A stretch of DNA of 7,124 nucleotides from Pseudomonadota bacterium (GCA_023436825.1 JAEZHS010000105.1:1-7124); one strand, 5' to 3'. Numbered from the stretch's first letter, positions 1 through 6,770 are shown. Made by a program: numbers and translations. Notes: generated from the letters alone by a model not told the origin.

Positions 1-2
1 CC

Positions 3-92
3 AAGATGGTCGCCACCATCGCCGTCGCTCACAAACTGCTCCTCATCCTCAACGCCATCCTGCGGGACAAAAAGCCATGGCAAACCGCTTGA
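3..92 (+). CDS. IS110-family transposase, C-terminal end (5' part outside window)
   Basis: An open frame entering from the left edge ends at TGA 90-92 and encodes 29 residues that include VAHKLLLILNAILRDKKPW. This matches the usual extreme C-terminus of IS110-family (DEDD/Transposase_20) recombinases, where a basic amphipathic helix of the type 'A-x-x-x-R/H-K-L-L-x-I-L-N-A-x-L-R-D' closes the protein. The catalytic DEDD and serine parts would lie to the left and are not visible, so whether the element is complete cannot be judged. Very little sequence follows the stop before a palindromic repeat begins at 108. That fits the IS110 subgroup, in which the guide (bridge) RNA region lies upstream of the transposase and the right end is short. 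Family assignment rests on 29 residues only. Confidence 0.7.
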   Translation, partial: KMVATIAVAHKLLLILNAILRDKKPWQTA

Positions 93-107
93 CCCATGAC
101 ACAGTCG

Positions 108-146
108 CTGAGGAGCGGTCCGCAGGACCGCGTCTCGAAGGGTGGG
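108..146 (+). repeat. REP-like palindromic repeat, unit A
   Basis: A 39-nt unit begins CTGAGGAGC and ends GTCTCGAAGGGTGGG. At its centre is the hairpin GCGGTCC-GCA-GGACCGC (115-131). It is repeated in inverted orientation as unit B with 32 of 39 identical positions. Similar GAGGAGC...GCGTCTCGAAGGATGGG units are scattered between genes in many alphaproteobacteria (from memory, not searched). Its left flank lacks the CCCACC-type outer arm that unit B has, as if something had cut in at about position 108. Together with unit B it could also form a transcription end between the transposase and the crp-like gene. Confidence 0.7.
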
Positions 147-166
147 TACGAGCACCGCGTTCGTTG

Positions 167-211
167 CCCATCCTTCGAGACGCGTCGCTGCGCGACGCTC
201 CTCAGGGTGGG
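167..211 (-). repeat. REP-like palindromic repeat, unit B (inverted copy)
   Basis: This is the inverted partner of unit A, separated from it by 20 bp. Its central stem is GCGTCGC-TGC-GCGACGC (182-198). Outer arms CCCATCC (167-173) and GGGTGGG (205-211) pair along their whole length with one G-T wobble, so the unit folds as a long interrupted hairpin. It lies 12 bp beyond the stop codon of the leftward crp-like gene (stop at 224-226). It could therefore serve as the transcription terminator or mRNA 3' stabiliser of that gene, although no U-run is present. Confidence 0.7.
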
Positions 212-223
212 GCGGTTCTGTGG

Positions 224-901
224 CTATTCCTCACCCTCCTGCAGCCGCTTGATGTCGACGATCCGCAATTGCCGGCGGCGGACCTCGACGATGCCGTCGG
301 CCTCGAGGCGATTGAACTCGCGGGTTACGGCTTCGCGGTGCGAGCCGATGCGGGCGGCGATCTCGTAATGCGTGGGCGCGGGCCTGATCACGATGCCGTT
401 GCGGAACTCCTCGCCGTCCTTGGACAGCCGCAGCAGCTCGCGGCGCACCCGCTCGCGCACGGCAAGCGCGCTTACCTCGAACACGCGCTCCGACATCGAG
501 CGGATCTTCACGACCAGAAGCTCGATCAGGCGGACGGCGATCTTGCCGTTGCCCTTGAGCATCTGCAGGAACCTCTCGCGGGTCATGCGGGCGACACGGC
601 AGTCGGTCATGGCGACGACCGAAGAGGCGCGGGGCAGGCCGTCCACGGCGGAGAACTCGCCGAAGATCTCGCCGGCCTCGATCTCGTTGAAGATCACCTC
701 GCGTCCCGCCGACGTGTAGCTGGTCGAACGGACGGTGCCGGACAGGATGAAGAAGACGTCTGTCGTCGGTTCCTGCTCACCCAGAATCTGAGCTTGTTTT
801 TCGAACGTCCGGATGGCGCACGATGCCGTGATCGCGGATAGTTCGGCGTCCGACAGGTCGTCGAAGAGGGAGATGCTGCGCAGCGGGGTATCGTCGCTCA
901 T
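224..901 (-). CDS. Crp/Fnr-family transcriptional regulator, cyclic-nucleotide type
   Basis: The product is 225 residues, a normal length for the family (E. coli CRP has 210). Residues about 12-125 form the cNMP-binding beta-barrel. The phosphate-binding cassette is intact: GE at 81-82, then DGLPRASS with R91 and S93, close to the 'GE...PRAS' consensus of true cyclic-nucleotide binders. A long dimerisation helix follows (about 118-145), then a C-terminal winged helix. The recognition helix SHREAVTREFNRLE (187-200) has R189, E190 and R194 at the spacing of E. coli CRP R180, E181 and R185, predicting TGTGA-type half-sites. There is no N-terminal cysteine cluster, so it is not an Fnr oxygen sensor. 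The start is ATG at 899-901; no convincing Shine-Dalgarno sequence precedes it. It is transcribed alone, away from the small gene on its right. cAMP is the likely ligand but is not proven. Confidence 0.93.
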   Translation of the reverse strand: MSDDTPLRSISLFDDLSDAELSAITASCAIRTFEKQAQILGEQEPTTDVFFILSGTVRSTSYTSAGREVIFNEIEAGEIFGEFSAVDGLPRASSVVAMTDCRVARMTRERFLQMLKGNGKIAVRLIELLVVKIRSMSERVFEVSALAVRERVRRELLRLSKDGEEFRNGIVIRPAPTHYEIAARIGSHREAVTREFNRLEADGIVEVRRRQLRIVDIKRLQEGEE

Positions 902-979
902 GTGCGCTGCAGCATGACATGGCGGCCGGCCGGTTCAACTGCTTGTAGGCAAGTCAATTTCGCTGATTGCCTGACGCAA

Positions 980-995
980 TGTGAGAAATACCACA
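980..995. promoter_or_regulatory. Candidate Crp-binding site
   Basis: TGTGA-GAAATA-CCACA matches the classic Crp operator TGTGA-N6-TCACA at 9 of 10 defined positions. It lies between the divergent crp-like gene (ATG at 901) and the small gene starting about 1023, next to a regulator whose recognition helix predicts exactly this half-site. Its centre (987.5) is about 86 bp from the crp-like start codon and 41.5 bp from ATG 1029. CAGAAT at 1016-1021, 4 of 6 matches to TATAAT, could be the -10 of a rightward Crp-activated promoter. Binding has not been shown. Confidence 0.5.
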
Positions 996-1022
996 GAGCA
1001 CGACAACCGCTCGGGCAGAATC

Positions 1023-1403
1023 ATGGCCATGTGTGTAACGAGCAGTGGGGGGATCGACGTGACGCCTGTCTCCAAGGAGGAGCGTGTCGATCCCATCTTG
1101 GAAAATTACCTGCTGGCGCTCGCCGGAGTCGATCAATGCTCGCAGAGCGCGCCCGAGGTCGTCAGGAGCCGGCTGGCCGTGAACCTCGAAAGGGCCGAAC
1201 GGGCCTACTCGGATGCTGCGGCCGACGGCCTGGACGACGTGTCGGTCGACATGGAAGCCGAGCTGGGCGCGTTGGCGCGGGTCAACGAGCGGTCGCGGCG
1301 CAGGCTCCATCGCGGTGCATCGATCACCGAGCTGCTGGTCGAGCTGGAGCAGGGCACGGAGCAGGCGAACCGGATCGTAAGGGCGGCGATTTCTCGCCAT
1401 TAG
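1023..1403 (+). CDS. Small protein of unknown function, about 126 residues
   Basis: I do not recognise this protein. Coding is supported from about 1080 onward by strong G/C preference at third codon positions and a plausible soluble composition. The body (residues about 20-126) is rich in Leu, Ala, Glu and Arg and looks almost wholly alpha-helical, with stretches such as VVRSRLAVNLERAERAYSDA and ITELLVELEQGTEQANRIV. There is no signal peptide, membrane segment or metal motif. The start is uncertain: GTG 981 lies inside the Crp box, while ATG 1023 and ATG 1029 are more likely, neither with a clear ribosome-binding site. It ends at TAG 1401-1403, 40 bp before the convergent lactonase stop. The overlapping reverse-strand frame (954-1400) has poorer protein character. 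A helical, possibly oligomeric accessory protein is all that can be said. Confidence 0.6.
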   Translation: MAMCVTSSGGIDVTPVSKEERVDPILENYLLALAGVDQCSQSAPEVVRSRLAVNLERAERAYSDAAADGLDDVSVDMEAELGALARVNERSRRRLHRGASITELLVELEQGTEQANRIVRAAISRH

Positions 1404-1443
1404 AGGAGATGAACATCATCACCTTGCACCCTTTTCCCGCGGA

Positions 1444-2523
1444 TCAGCCTGGCGAGAAGACGATGCAGGCCGGGCTGCCGACCTTGACCCGGATGCCGGT
1501 CGGCGCCAGCCGGCCATCGCGGCCGACCCTGTAGCCCACGATCGAGCGGCTGTCCTGGTTGGCGACATAGAGGAACCGCTGATCGGGATCGAAGGCGAAG
1601 AAGCGCGGCGTACGCCCACGCGTCGGCACCCATTGCCGCGGCGCGAGAGTGCCCTTGGCGCGATCGATGCCGAACACGCCGATGCTGTCATGGCCGCGAT
1701 TGGAGACGTAGACGTTGCGACCGGCGCGATCGACCCAGATCTCGGCACCCGTGCTGTAGCCGGTGAACTCCGATGGCGTGGCCGGGATCGTCTGCAGCGG
1801 CACGAGTGCGCCTGTCCGCCGGTCCTGGCGGTAGGTGGTGAGGGTCGAATCGAGCTCGTTGATGACGTAGGCCAACGCCTTGGTGGGATGGAAATCGATG
1901 TGGCGCGGCGCGGCGCCCGGACGCGCCGTTACGCGCGCAGCCTCGACCAGGATCTTGCGCCTCGTGTCCAAACGGTAGGCGACGACGGCGTCGGAGCCCT
2001 TGCACGGCACGTAGAAGAAGCGGCCTTGGGTGTCGAGCGGGATGTGGTGAACGCACATGGTGCGCTGCTGGATGCGGTGGGGGCCGAGCGTGCCCGTCAC
2101 CATGGTGAGCGTGCGGTACGGCAGCAGGCTGCCGTCGTCGGCGAGCGGGAAGACGGCGAGCGAATCGGTGCCGTAGTTGCACACGGCGAGGAAGCGACCG
2201 GTCGCGTCGAAGGCGAGATGGACGGGGTTGTAGCCGCCGGTCGGCTGGCGATTGAGCGGCGCGAGCCGCCCGGTGTCGGGCTCGATCGTGAAGGAATTGA
2301 TTTCGCTGCGATCGCCATGGACCGAATAGAGGCGTGTTCCGGCGGCGTTGATGGCGAGGAACGACGGATTCTCCAGGCCGCCCAGGTGGTGCTGGTGCGT
2401 GAAGGCGCCGGTGCGACGGTCGACCCGATAGACGTTGATGCCGTTTCCCTCGCCGTGCCGCTCGGGCGTTGTGTAGCTGCCGACGTAAGCGAGCAGGGGG
2501 CGGGCGCGGGTTGGTTTTCTCAT
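1444..2523 (-). CDS. Lactonase family protein (YbhE/6-phosphogluconolactonase-type beta-propeller)
   Basis: The product is 359 residues from ATG 2521-2523, the normal length for Lactonase_7 (PF10282) proteins. Family hallmarks occur in order: YVGSYT near the N-terminus (about 13-18), NPSFLAI, YNPVHLAFD, APRHIDFHP, STGAEIWV followed by SNRGHDSIGVF, and near the end TPRFFAFDP with YVANQDS and GSPACIVF. They mark successive blades of a seven-bladed propeller. Members hydrolyse 6-phosphogluconolactone or related sugar and cyclic lactones, so a role in the oxidative pentose-phosphate or Entner-Doudoroff route is possible, but the substrate cannot be read from sequence. No signal peptide is evident with this start, so the protein is probably cytoplasmic. 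An upstream in-frame TTG at 2622 would add 33 unfamily-like residues and run into the divergent patatin gene, so it is rejected. Confidence 0.9.
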   Translation of the reverse strand: MRKPTRARPLLAYVGSYTTPERHGEGNGINVYRVDRRTGAFTHQHHLGGLENPSFLAINAAGTRLYSVHGDRSEINSFTIEPDTGRLAPLNRQPTGGYNPVHLAFDATGRFLAVCNYGTDSLAVFPLADDGSLLPYRTLTMVTGTLGPHRIQQRTMCVHHIPLDTQGRFFYVPCKGSDAVVAYRLDTRRKILVEAARVTARPGAAPRHIDFHPTKALAYVINELDSTLTTYRQDRRTGALVPLQTIPATPSEFTGYSTGAEIWVDRAGRNVYVSNRGHDSIGVFGIDRAKGTLAPRQWVPTRGRTPRFFAFDPDQRFLYVANQDSRSIVGYRVGRDGRLAPTGIRVKVGSPACIVFSPG

Positions 2524-2562
2524 CGGGACCAGTCGTCTGTGTTGAGTGGGGTTGCAGTGTCG

Positions 2563-2581
2563 CCTCGACCGGCGGTCGGGG
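2563..2581. promoter_or_regulatory. Palindrome in the divergent lactonase/patatin promoter gap
   Basis: CGACCG-G-CGGTCG (2566-2578) is a perfect inverted repeat with a one-base centre. One T-G mismatch and two further pairs extend it to 2563-2581. It lies almost midway in the 85-bp gap between the divergent start codons, about 40 bp from the lactonase ATG and 28 bp from the patatin ATG. This is a natural place for an operator acting on both genes, but no known regulator motif is recognised and the GC-rich setting makes chance palindromes common. Confidence 0.35.
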
Positions 2582-2608
2582 CAATCCGTGCAAACAGCGG
2601 AGGGTGAC

Positions 2609-4633
2609 ATGGCTGACAACAAGAACGTCTACGAGATCGGCCTTGCCATGGCGGGCGCGATCTCGGCCGGCGCGTACTCCGCCGGCGTCGTCGATTTCCT
2701 GTTCCAGGCGTTGCACGAATGGGAGCTCGCCAAGCGCGACAAGCCCGATACGGTGCCCAATCATTCAGTCTGCATCCGGGCGGCGGCTGGCGCTTCGGCC
2801 GGTTCCATCACGGCGGCGCTGGCGGCGGTTGCGGTAGCAGGCGGCTTGCGACCGGAGAAGGCGGCGGCCGAGGCCGGCGGGCAGCCGTACAAGTGCGTGC
2901 TGCCGGCGCTCTACAAGGCTTGGGTGACCTTGCCCGACATGGCGTCACCGGTGACTGATCCCAACGACCTGCTGGCGAACAATGACCTGGGGGAAGAGGC
3001 GCCGCCGCAATCGATCCTCAATGCGGGGATCCTCACGACGCTCACGGGGGAGGCGCTCGGCCTGCCGGATCCGCCCGTGGGCAGCGAGCCTCCTCCGGCC
3101 TTCGGCGGCGCTCCGCTGCCGTATCTGGCCGAGCGCCTGCACATCTATCTCACGCTCTCGAACATGCGCGGTGTGCCCTATTTCGTCGGCTTCGAAGGCG
3201 GTGGGGAGGTTCGGGGCCATCATATGATGTGCCACGGCGATCGTGCGCACTACATCCTCGAGGGCATCGGCACTCACGACAGTGAAAACAAGTGGTTGAG
3301 CAGCGATACCGGGGTATCCCTCAAGATCACGACCGCGCCGCGCGCCGGCAAGCCGAGCAGCGAGGAGTGGGTGACTTACGGTCAGACGGCGCTGGCGTCA
3401 GCGGCGTTCCCGGTGGGGCTCGCCGCGCGCTCCATCGAGACCGACATCGGCCAATATGAAACGCGCAGGTGGCCGAGCCTTTCGGAGGCGGCCAAGAGCT
3501 ATCCGCCGTGCTGGCCCGACAAGATAAGGGCGCATGGGAAATTCACGTTCATGAGCCTCGACGGCGGCCTGATCGACAACGAACCTTTTGAGTATGCGCG
3601 TCGGGCGATCATGCGCGATGGCGAGGAGAACAAGACCGGCGAGAGCAACGTCAAGGGCGCGGTCGTGATGATCGATCCGTTTCCGGAGCCGCCGGTTTTC
3701 TCGCTCAAGGACGTCCGGGAAGCGTCGATCTTCGACGTGGTGCGCGCGCTTTTTCCCATGCTGAAGAACCAGGCGCGATTCAAACCGGATGCGCTGGCGA
3801 CGGCGTTCGACAACAGCAACTACAGCCGATGGATGATCTCGCCGTCACGGACGGTCGCAGGCACTCGCGGCGAGAAGAACGAGCGTTACGCCATCGCGAC
3901 GGGCGTGCTGGGCGGCTTCGGTGGCTTCCTCGACGAGTCGTTCCGCGCGCACGACTACCAGCTCGGCCGGCGCAACTGTCAGAAGTTCCTGCGCGACGTC
4001 TTTTCGGTCGGCGAGGGCCATCCGTTTGTCAGCGGCTGGCCGGCTGCCGTTGCCGAGAAATTCCGGACCTACGACGAGGAAACCAGGAAGTTCTATCATC
4101 CGGTGGTCCCGCTCGTCGGCACGGCGGCGCTCCCGGTGCCGGCGCCGCGCTGGCCCCGCATCGACCAGCCGCGGCTGGCGGAGATCGAGAAGCGCATCCG
4201 ACTGCGCGCGAGCTACGTCGTGCCGCGCCTTCTCGCGAGCAGGAGGCGACACAAGCTCATGGGCCTGGCTGCCGACAAGGCCTGGAGCTGGTACGGCAAG
4301 AGCAAGCTCCTCAAATTCGTGCATCGTGCGATCGAGTCCGACCTGATCCGTCGCGACCAGCTCGACTCCGACAAGTCGTACAGCGTCGAAGCACGCGAGG
4401 TGCTGGCCGAGCTGAATGCACCGAGGTTCGACTATCGAACTGCCGAAGGCCTCGACGAGGCCCTCTATCTCAACAGGACGCAGGTCGAGAACGCCCTGCT
4501 GGAGCTCGGGCGCATCCCGAACCTCCTGTGGTCCGGGGAAGTGAATGGTCGGAAGTGCTGGGCGCTGAAGGTCCGCTGCCCGGGCTGGTGGGAGCGCAAC
4601 GATCCGTTCAGGGGCGAGCCCGTCATCGGATGA
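2609..4633 (+). CDS. Patatin-like phospholipase family protein, large form
   Basis: The product is 674 residues from ATG 2609, preceded by GGAGGG at 2599-2604. GTG 2546 is also in frame but lacks a ribosome-binding site and adds low-quality sequence. The patatin fold is shown by a glycine-rich oxyanion segment GLAMAGAISAGAYSAG (11-26), the nucleophile elbow GASAG with Ser63 (61-65), and the dyad aspartate in SLDGGLIDNEPF (Asp318). Such enzymes use a Ser-Asp dyad to release fatty acids from lipids. The protein is about twice as long as simple patatins. A conserved-looking block HDYQLGRRNCQKFLRDVF (448-465) follows the catalytic core, then a basic, helical C-terminal region (about 520-674). There is no signal peptide or membrane segment, so it is probably cytoplasmic or peripherally membrane-bound. 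Substrate is unknown. Its stop overlaps the convergent kinase gene by 11 bp. Confidence 0.88.
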   Translation: MADNKNVYEIGLAMAGAISAGAYSAGVVDFLFQALHEWELAKRDKPDTVPNHSVCIRAAAGASAGSITAALAAVAVAGGLRPEKAAAEAGGQPYKCVLPALYKAWVTLPDMASPVTDPNDLLANNDLGEEAPPQSILNAGILTTLTGEALGLPDPPVGSEPPPAFGGAPLPYLAERLHIYLTLSNMRGVPYFVGFEGGGEVRGHHMMCHGDRAHYILEGIGTHDSENKWLSSDTGVSLKITTAPRAGKPSSEEWVTYGQTALASAAFPVGLAARSIETDIGQYETRRWPSLSEAAKSYPPCWPDKIRAHGKFTFMSLDGGLIDNEPFEYARRAIMRDGEENKTGESNVKGAVVMIDPFPEPPVFSLKDVREASIFDVVRALFPMLKNQARFKPDALATAFDNSNYSRWMISPSRTVAGTRGEKNERYAIATGVLGGFGGFLDESFRAHDYQLGRRNCQKFLRDVFSVGEGHPFVSGWPAAVAEKFRTYDEETRKFYHPVVPLVGTAALPVPAPRWPRIDQPRLAEIEKRIRLRASYVVPRLLASRRRHKLMGLAADKAWSWYGKSKLLKFVHRAIESDLIRRDQLDSDKSYSVEAREVLAELNAPRFDYRTAEGLDEALYLNRTQVENALLELGRIPNLLWSGEVNGRKCWALKVRCPGWWERNDPFRGEPVIG

Positions 4634-6029
4634 GATTCCGTGGCCCGCTCCCCGCAACGACGACGCCCAGCCCGGGCTTGCGGTCGGTGAGCTCGATCGT
4701 GAGGCCGTGCAGGCCGGCAATCGCCTTGACGAGCGCGAGGCCGAGGCCGCTGCCCGCGGTCGAACGGCTGTGGTCGAGGCGGTAGAAGCGGTCGAACACC
4801 CTGCCGCGCTCCGCTTCGGGGATGCCCGGGCCATTGTCCGCAACCTCGATCTCGAAGCCTCGGTCGGCGTGACGCAGCGCCAACGCAACGGTCGAGCCGT
4901 TCGGCGTGTGGCGCAGGGCATTCTCGACCAGGTTGGAGATCATCTGCGCCAGGAGCTGGCGATCACCGATGAAGGCGATGCCATCGTCGATCTTGATGTC
5001 GAGCGTGTGGCCGGAATCCTCGGCGGCGGGCTGGTAGGCCTCGCCGATGCTGCGGGCGAGGGCGGAAAGATCGAGCTCGGCGAAGGCGCGCCGCTGGGCG
5101 CCGGCTTCGACCTGGGCGATGCGCAGCAGGGCGGAAAAGGTTTCCAGCAACTCGTCGGCTTCGGCGATCGCCGCTTCGGTCGCAGCATCGTAGTCCGCCG
5201 TGGTCTTGGCCCGCTCGCGCGCATCCTCCAGATGCTGGCGCAGCCGGCCGAGCGGCGTGCGCAGATCGTGGGCGATGTCGCTCGACACCTGGCGCAGGCC
5301 GTCCATGAGCTGCTGGATGCGTCCCAGCATGGCGTTGAGGCTGGTGATGAGCTGGTCGATCTCGTCGTGCGTGCCGCGCACGGGAATGCGCGCCGACAGG
5401 TCGCCCTCCATGATGGCGCGGCTGGTGCGCGTGATCGTGTCGATGCGGCGCAGGAACGAATTGGCGAGCACCGCGCCGCCGGCGATGGCGAGCAGCAGCG
5501 TGAGCCCGCCCGCCCAGGCGAAGGCGCGTACGATGGCATGCTGCATGTCGGCCAGGCGCGCGGCGTCCTGGGCGACCAGCAGGAACGAGCCGTCGGACAA
5601 GGTGAGGCCGAAACCGGTGAGCTTGGTCTGCTCGCCGTCTGTGTCCGGCGCCGGCGTATCGGGCTTGGGCACGAAGTCGACGACGCCGTTGACCGGCGGC
5701 ATGCCGGGCAGGTTGCCGACGACGACGCGGCCGTTGGGCGCCTGCAGCAGATAGAAGATCGGCCCGCGGGTGCGGAAGTTCATGCGCCGCGCGATCTGCT
5801 GGGCGAGGCCGTTGAGGCCGGTTCGGCTGTGGACTTCGGCGAGCTGGTAGGCCTCCGAGCGCAGCACCGCCGCCATGTCGGTTTGCATCGCCGCCGTCGC
5901 CGTCACGTAGACGGTGGCGAACAGGGCGCCGGCGGAGGCGATGAACAGCGCGGCGTAGAACAGCGTCAGCCGGAAGCTCGCCGACCGCAGGATGCGGCCG
6001 AGCGTGCTACTCGGGCGCGCGGATGACAT
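4623..6029 (-). CDS. Sensor histidine kinase with HAMP domain, two-component system
   Basis: The product is 468 residues. Order of parts: membrane helix 1 (about 20-45), a periplasmic sensor of about 120 residues (46-165) of no recognised type, membrane helix 2 (about 166-190), HAMP linker (191-243), HisKA dimerisation domain with SSDIAHDLRTPL and phospho-acceptor His254, then the HATPase domain. The ATPase shows its N box (NLVENALRHTPNG, Asn370), G1 box DNGPG (398-402), F box VFDRFYR and G2 box GSGLGLALV (427-435). All catalytic boxes are intact, so it should autophosphorylate and pass phosphate to the regulator encoded just upstream. ATG 6029 lies inside the last codons of that regulator gene, with GAGGGG (read on the minus strand, 6036-6041) six bases ahead, so translation is probably coupled. 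The signal sensed is unknown; the divergent degP-like gene suggests envelope stress. Confidence 0.94.
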   Translation of the reverse strand: MSSARPSSTLGRILRSASFRLTLFYAALFIASAGALFATVYVTATAAMQTDMAAVLRSEAYQLAEVHSRTGLNGLAQQIARRMNFRTRGPIFYLLQAPNGRVVVGNLPGMPPVNGVVDFVPKPDTPAPDTDGEQTKLTGFGLTLSDGSFLLVAQDAARLADMQHAIVRAFAWAGGLTLLLAIAGGAVLANSFLRRIDTITRTSRAIMEGDLSARIPVRGTHDEIDQLITSLNAMLGRIQQLMDGLRQVSSDIAHDLRTPLGRLRQHLEDARERAKTTADYDAATEAAIAEADELLETFSALLRIAQVEAGAQRRAFAELDLSALARSIGEAYQPAAEDSGHTLDIKIDDGIAFIGDRQLLAQMISNLVENALRHTPNGSTVALALRHADRGFEIEVADNGPGIPEAERGRVFDRFYRLDHSRSTAGSGLGLALVKAIAGLHGLTIELTDRKPGLGVVVAGSGPRNLIR

Positions 6030-6681
6030 AGCCAGCCCCTCTGACGGTATGGAGGAGCGGCCGGCCGAAACCCTTGTCGATCTTGGAGCGCAGGCGACTG
6101 ATATGGGTCTCGACGATGTTGGTCTTGGGATCGAAATGGAAGTCCCAGACCTTCTCCAGCAGCATGGTGCGCGTCACCACCTCGCCGGCGTGGCGCAGCA
6201 GGTATTCGAGGATCTTGAATTCCTGGGCCAGGAGCTCGATGCGCTTGCCGGCGCGCGTCACGGTGCGTGCCAGGAGATCCATCTCGAGATCGCCGACCGA
6301 CAGCGACGTCGTCGCCACGATCGGCGGCCGGCGCGCCAGCGCGCCGACGCGCGCCAGCAGCTCGGCGAAGGCGAACGGTTTCACGAGATAGTCGTCGCCG
6401 CCGGCGTCAAGGCCGGCCACGCGATCGTCGATGCCGCCCATGGTGGTGAGGAACAGCACAGGCGTGCGCACATTCGACGTGCGCGCCGCCTTGACCAGCG
6501 ACAGGCCGTCCATGCTGGGCAGCATGCGATCGACGATCATGACGTCGTACTTCTCGCCGGTGGCGAGGTAGAGCCCGTCGCGGCCGTTGTCGGTCTGGTC
6601 GACGACATGGCCGTGCTCGCGCAGGCCCTTGGCGATGTAGTCGGCGGTCTGCTTGTCGTCTTCGACGAGGAGGATCTTCAC
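6007..6681 (-). CDS. OmpR-family response regulator, two-component system
   Basis: The product is 224 residues when started at GTG 6681, giving the family-typical opening (M/V)KILLVEDDK and normal length. The receiver domain (1-115) has the acidic pair E8-D9, phospho-acceptor Asp51 (VDRMLP), Thr79 and Lys101 (KPF), so the phosphorylation site is complete. The C-terminal winged helix (about 125-222) shows the usual FKILEYLLRHAGEVVTR, ETHISRLRSKID and the closing hairpin HTVRGAGYVI. It resembles the CzcR/CusR/QseB-like branch, but that subtype is uncertain. In-frame ATG codons at 6720 and 6816 would add 13 or 45 residues not typical of the family. It is first in a two-gene operon and overlaps the kinase start by 23 bp. 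It faces the degP-like gene, a probable target. Confidence 0.94.
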   Translation of the reverse strand: MKILLVEDDKQTADYIAKGLREHGHVVDQTDNGRDGLYLATGEKYDVMIVDRMLPSMDGLSLVKAARTSNVRTPVLFLTTMGGIDDRVAGLDAGGDDYLVKPFAFAELLARVGALARRPPIVATTSLSVGDLEMDLLARTVTRAGKRIELLAQEFKILEYLLRHAGEVVTRTMLLEKVWDFHFDPKTNIVETHISRLRSKIDKGFGRPLLHTVRGAGYVIRAPE

Positions 6682-6770
6682 GGCAGGCTCGCTGGTGAGG
6701 GTGTCAAGGATCCCTTGCATTGCTCGGGATGAAAGTCCGTTGGAGCCAGCATCTGCCTGTAATTCCCCGC

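Noticed and set aside
77..841. Rightward frame opposite the crp-like gene starting inside the transposase end
   Set aside because: It runs through both repeats and antisense to a well-supported regulator; a shadow frame.
944..972. Fnr-type site or AGGCAA...TTGCCT dyad (947-952, 967-972) as an operator
   Set aside because: The spacing does not fit an Fnr box and the neighbouring regulator has no iron-sulfur cysteines. The six-base arms with a 14-base gap are within chance expectation.
954..1400. Leftward frame of 148 codons opposite the small unknown gene
   Set aside because: It is Arg/Pro/His-rich with no plausible ribosome-binding site and would cross the Crp box. The rightward frame has better codon use.
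1410..1534. Small frame starting MNIITLHPF after GAGGAG
   Set aside because: GAGGAG touches the ATG with no spacer, and most of the frame is antisense to the lactonase end; no evidence of a real small protein.
1633..2607. Long rightward frame antisense to the lactonase
   Set aside because: Its arginine/glycine/alanine/valine-rich translation shows no motif, while the reverse strand encodes a full beta-propeller.
2609..4633. Patatin as an anti-phage effector (CBASS-type)
   Set aside because: No nucleotidyltransferase, ubiquitin-like or other defence gene lies beside it; neighbours are a lactonase and a two-component system.
4707..6026. Long rightward frame (439 codons) antisense to the histidine kinase
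   Set aside because: The translation has no family character and is a shadow of a GC-rich gene with strong third-position bias. The kinase on the other strand has all catalytic motifs.
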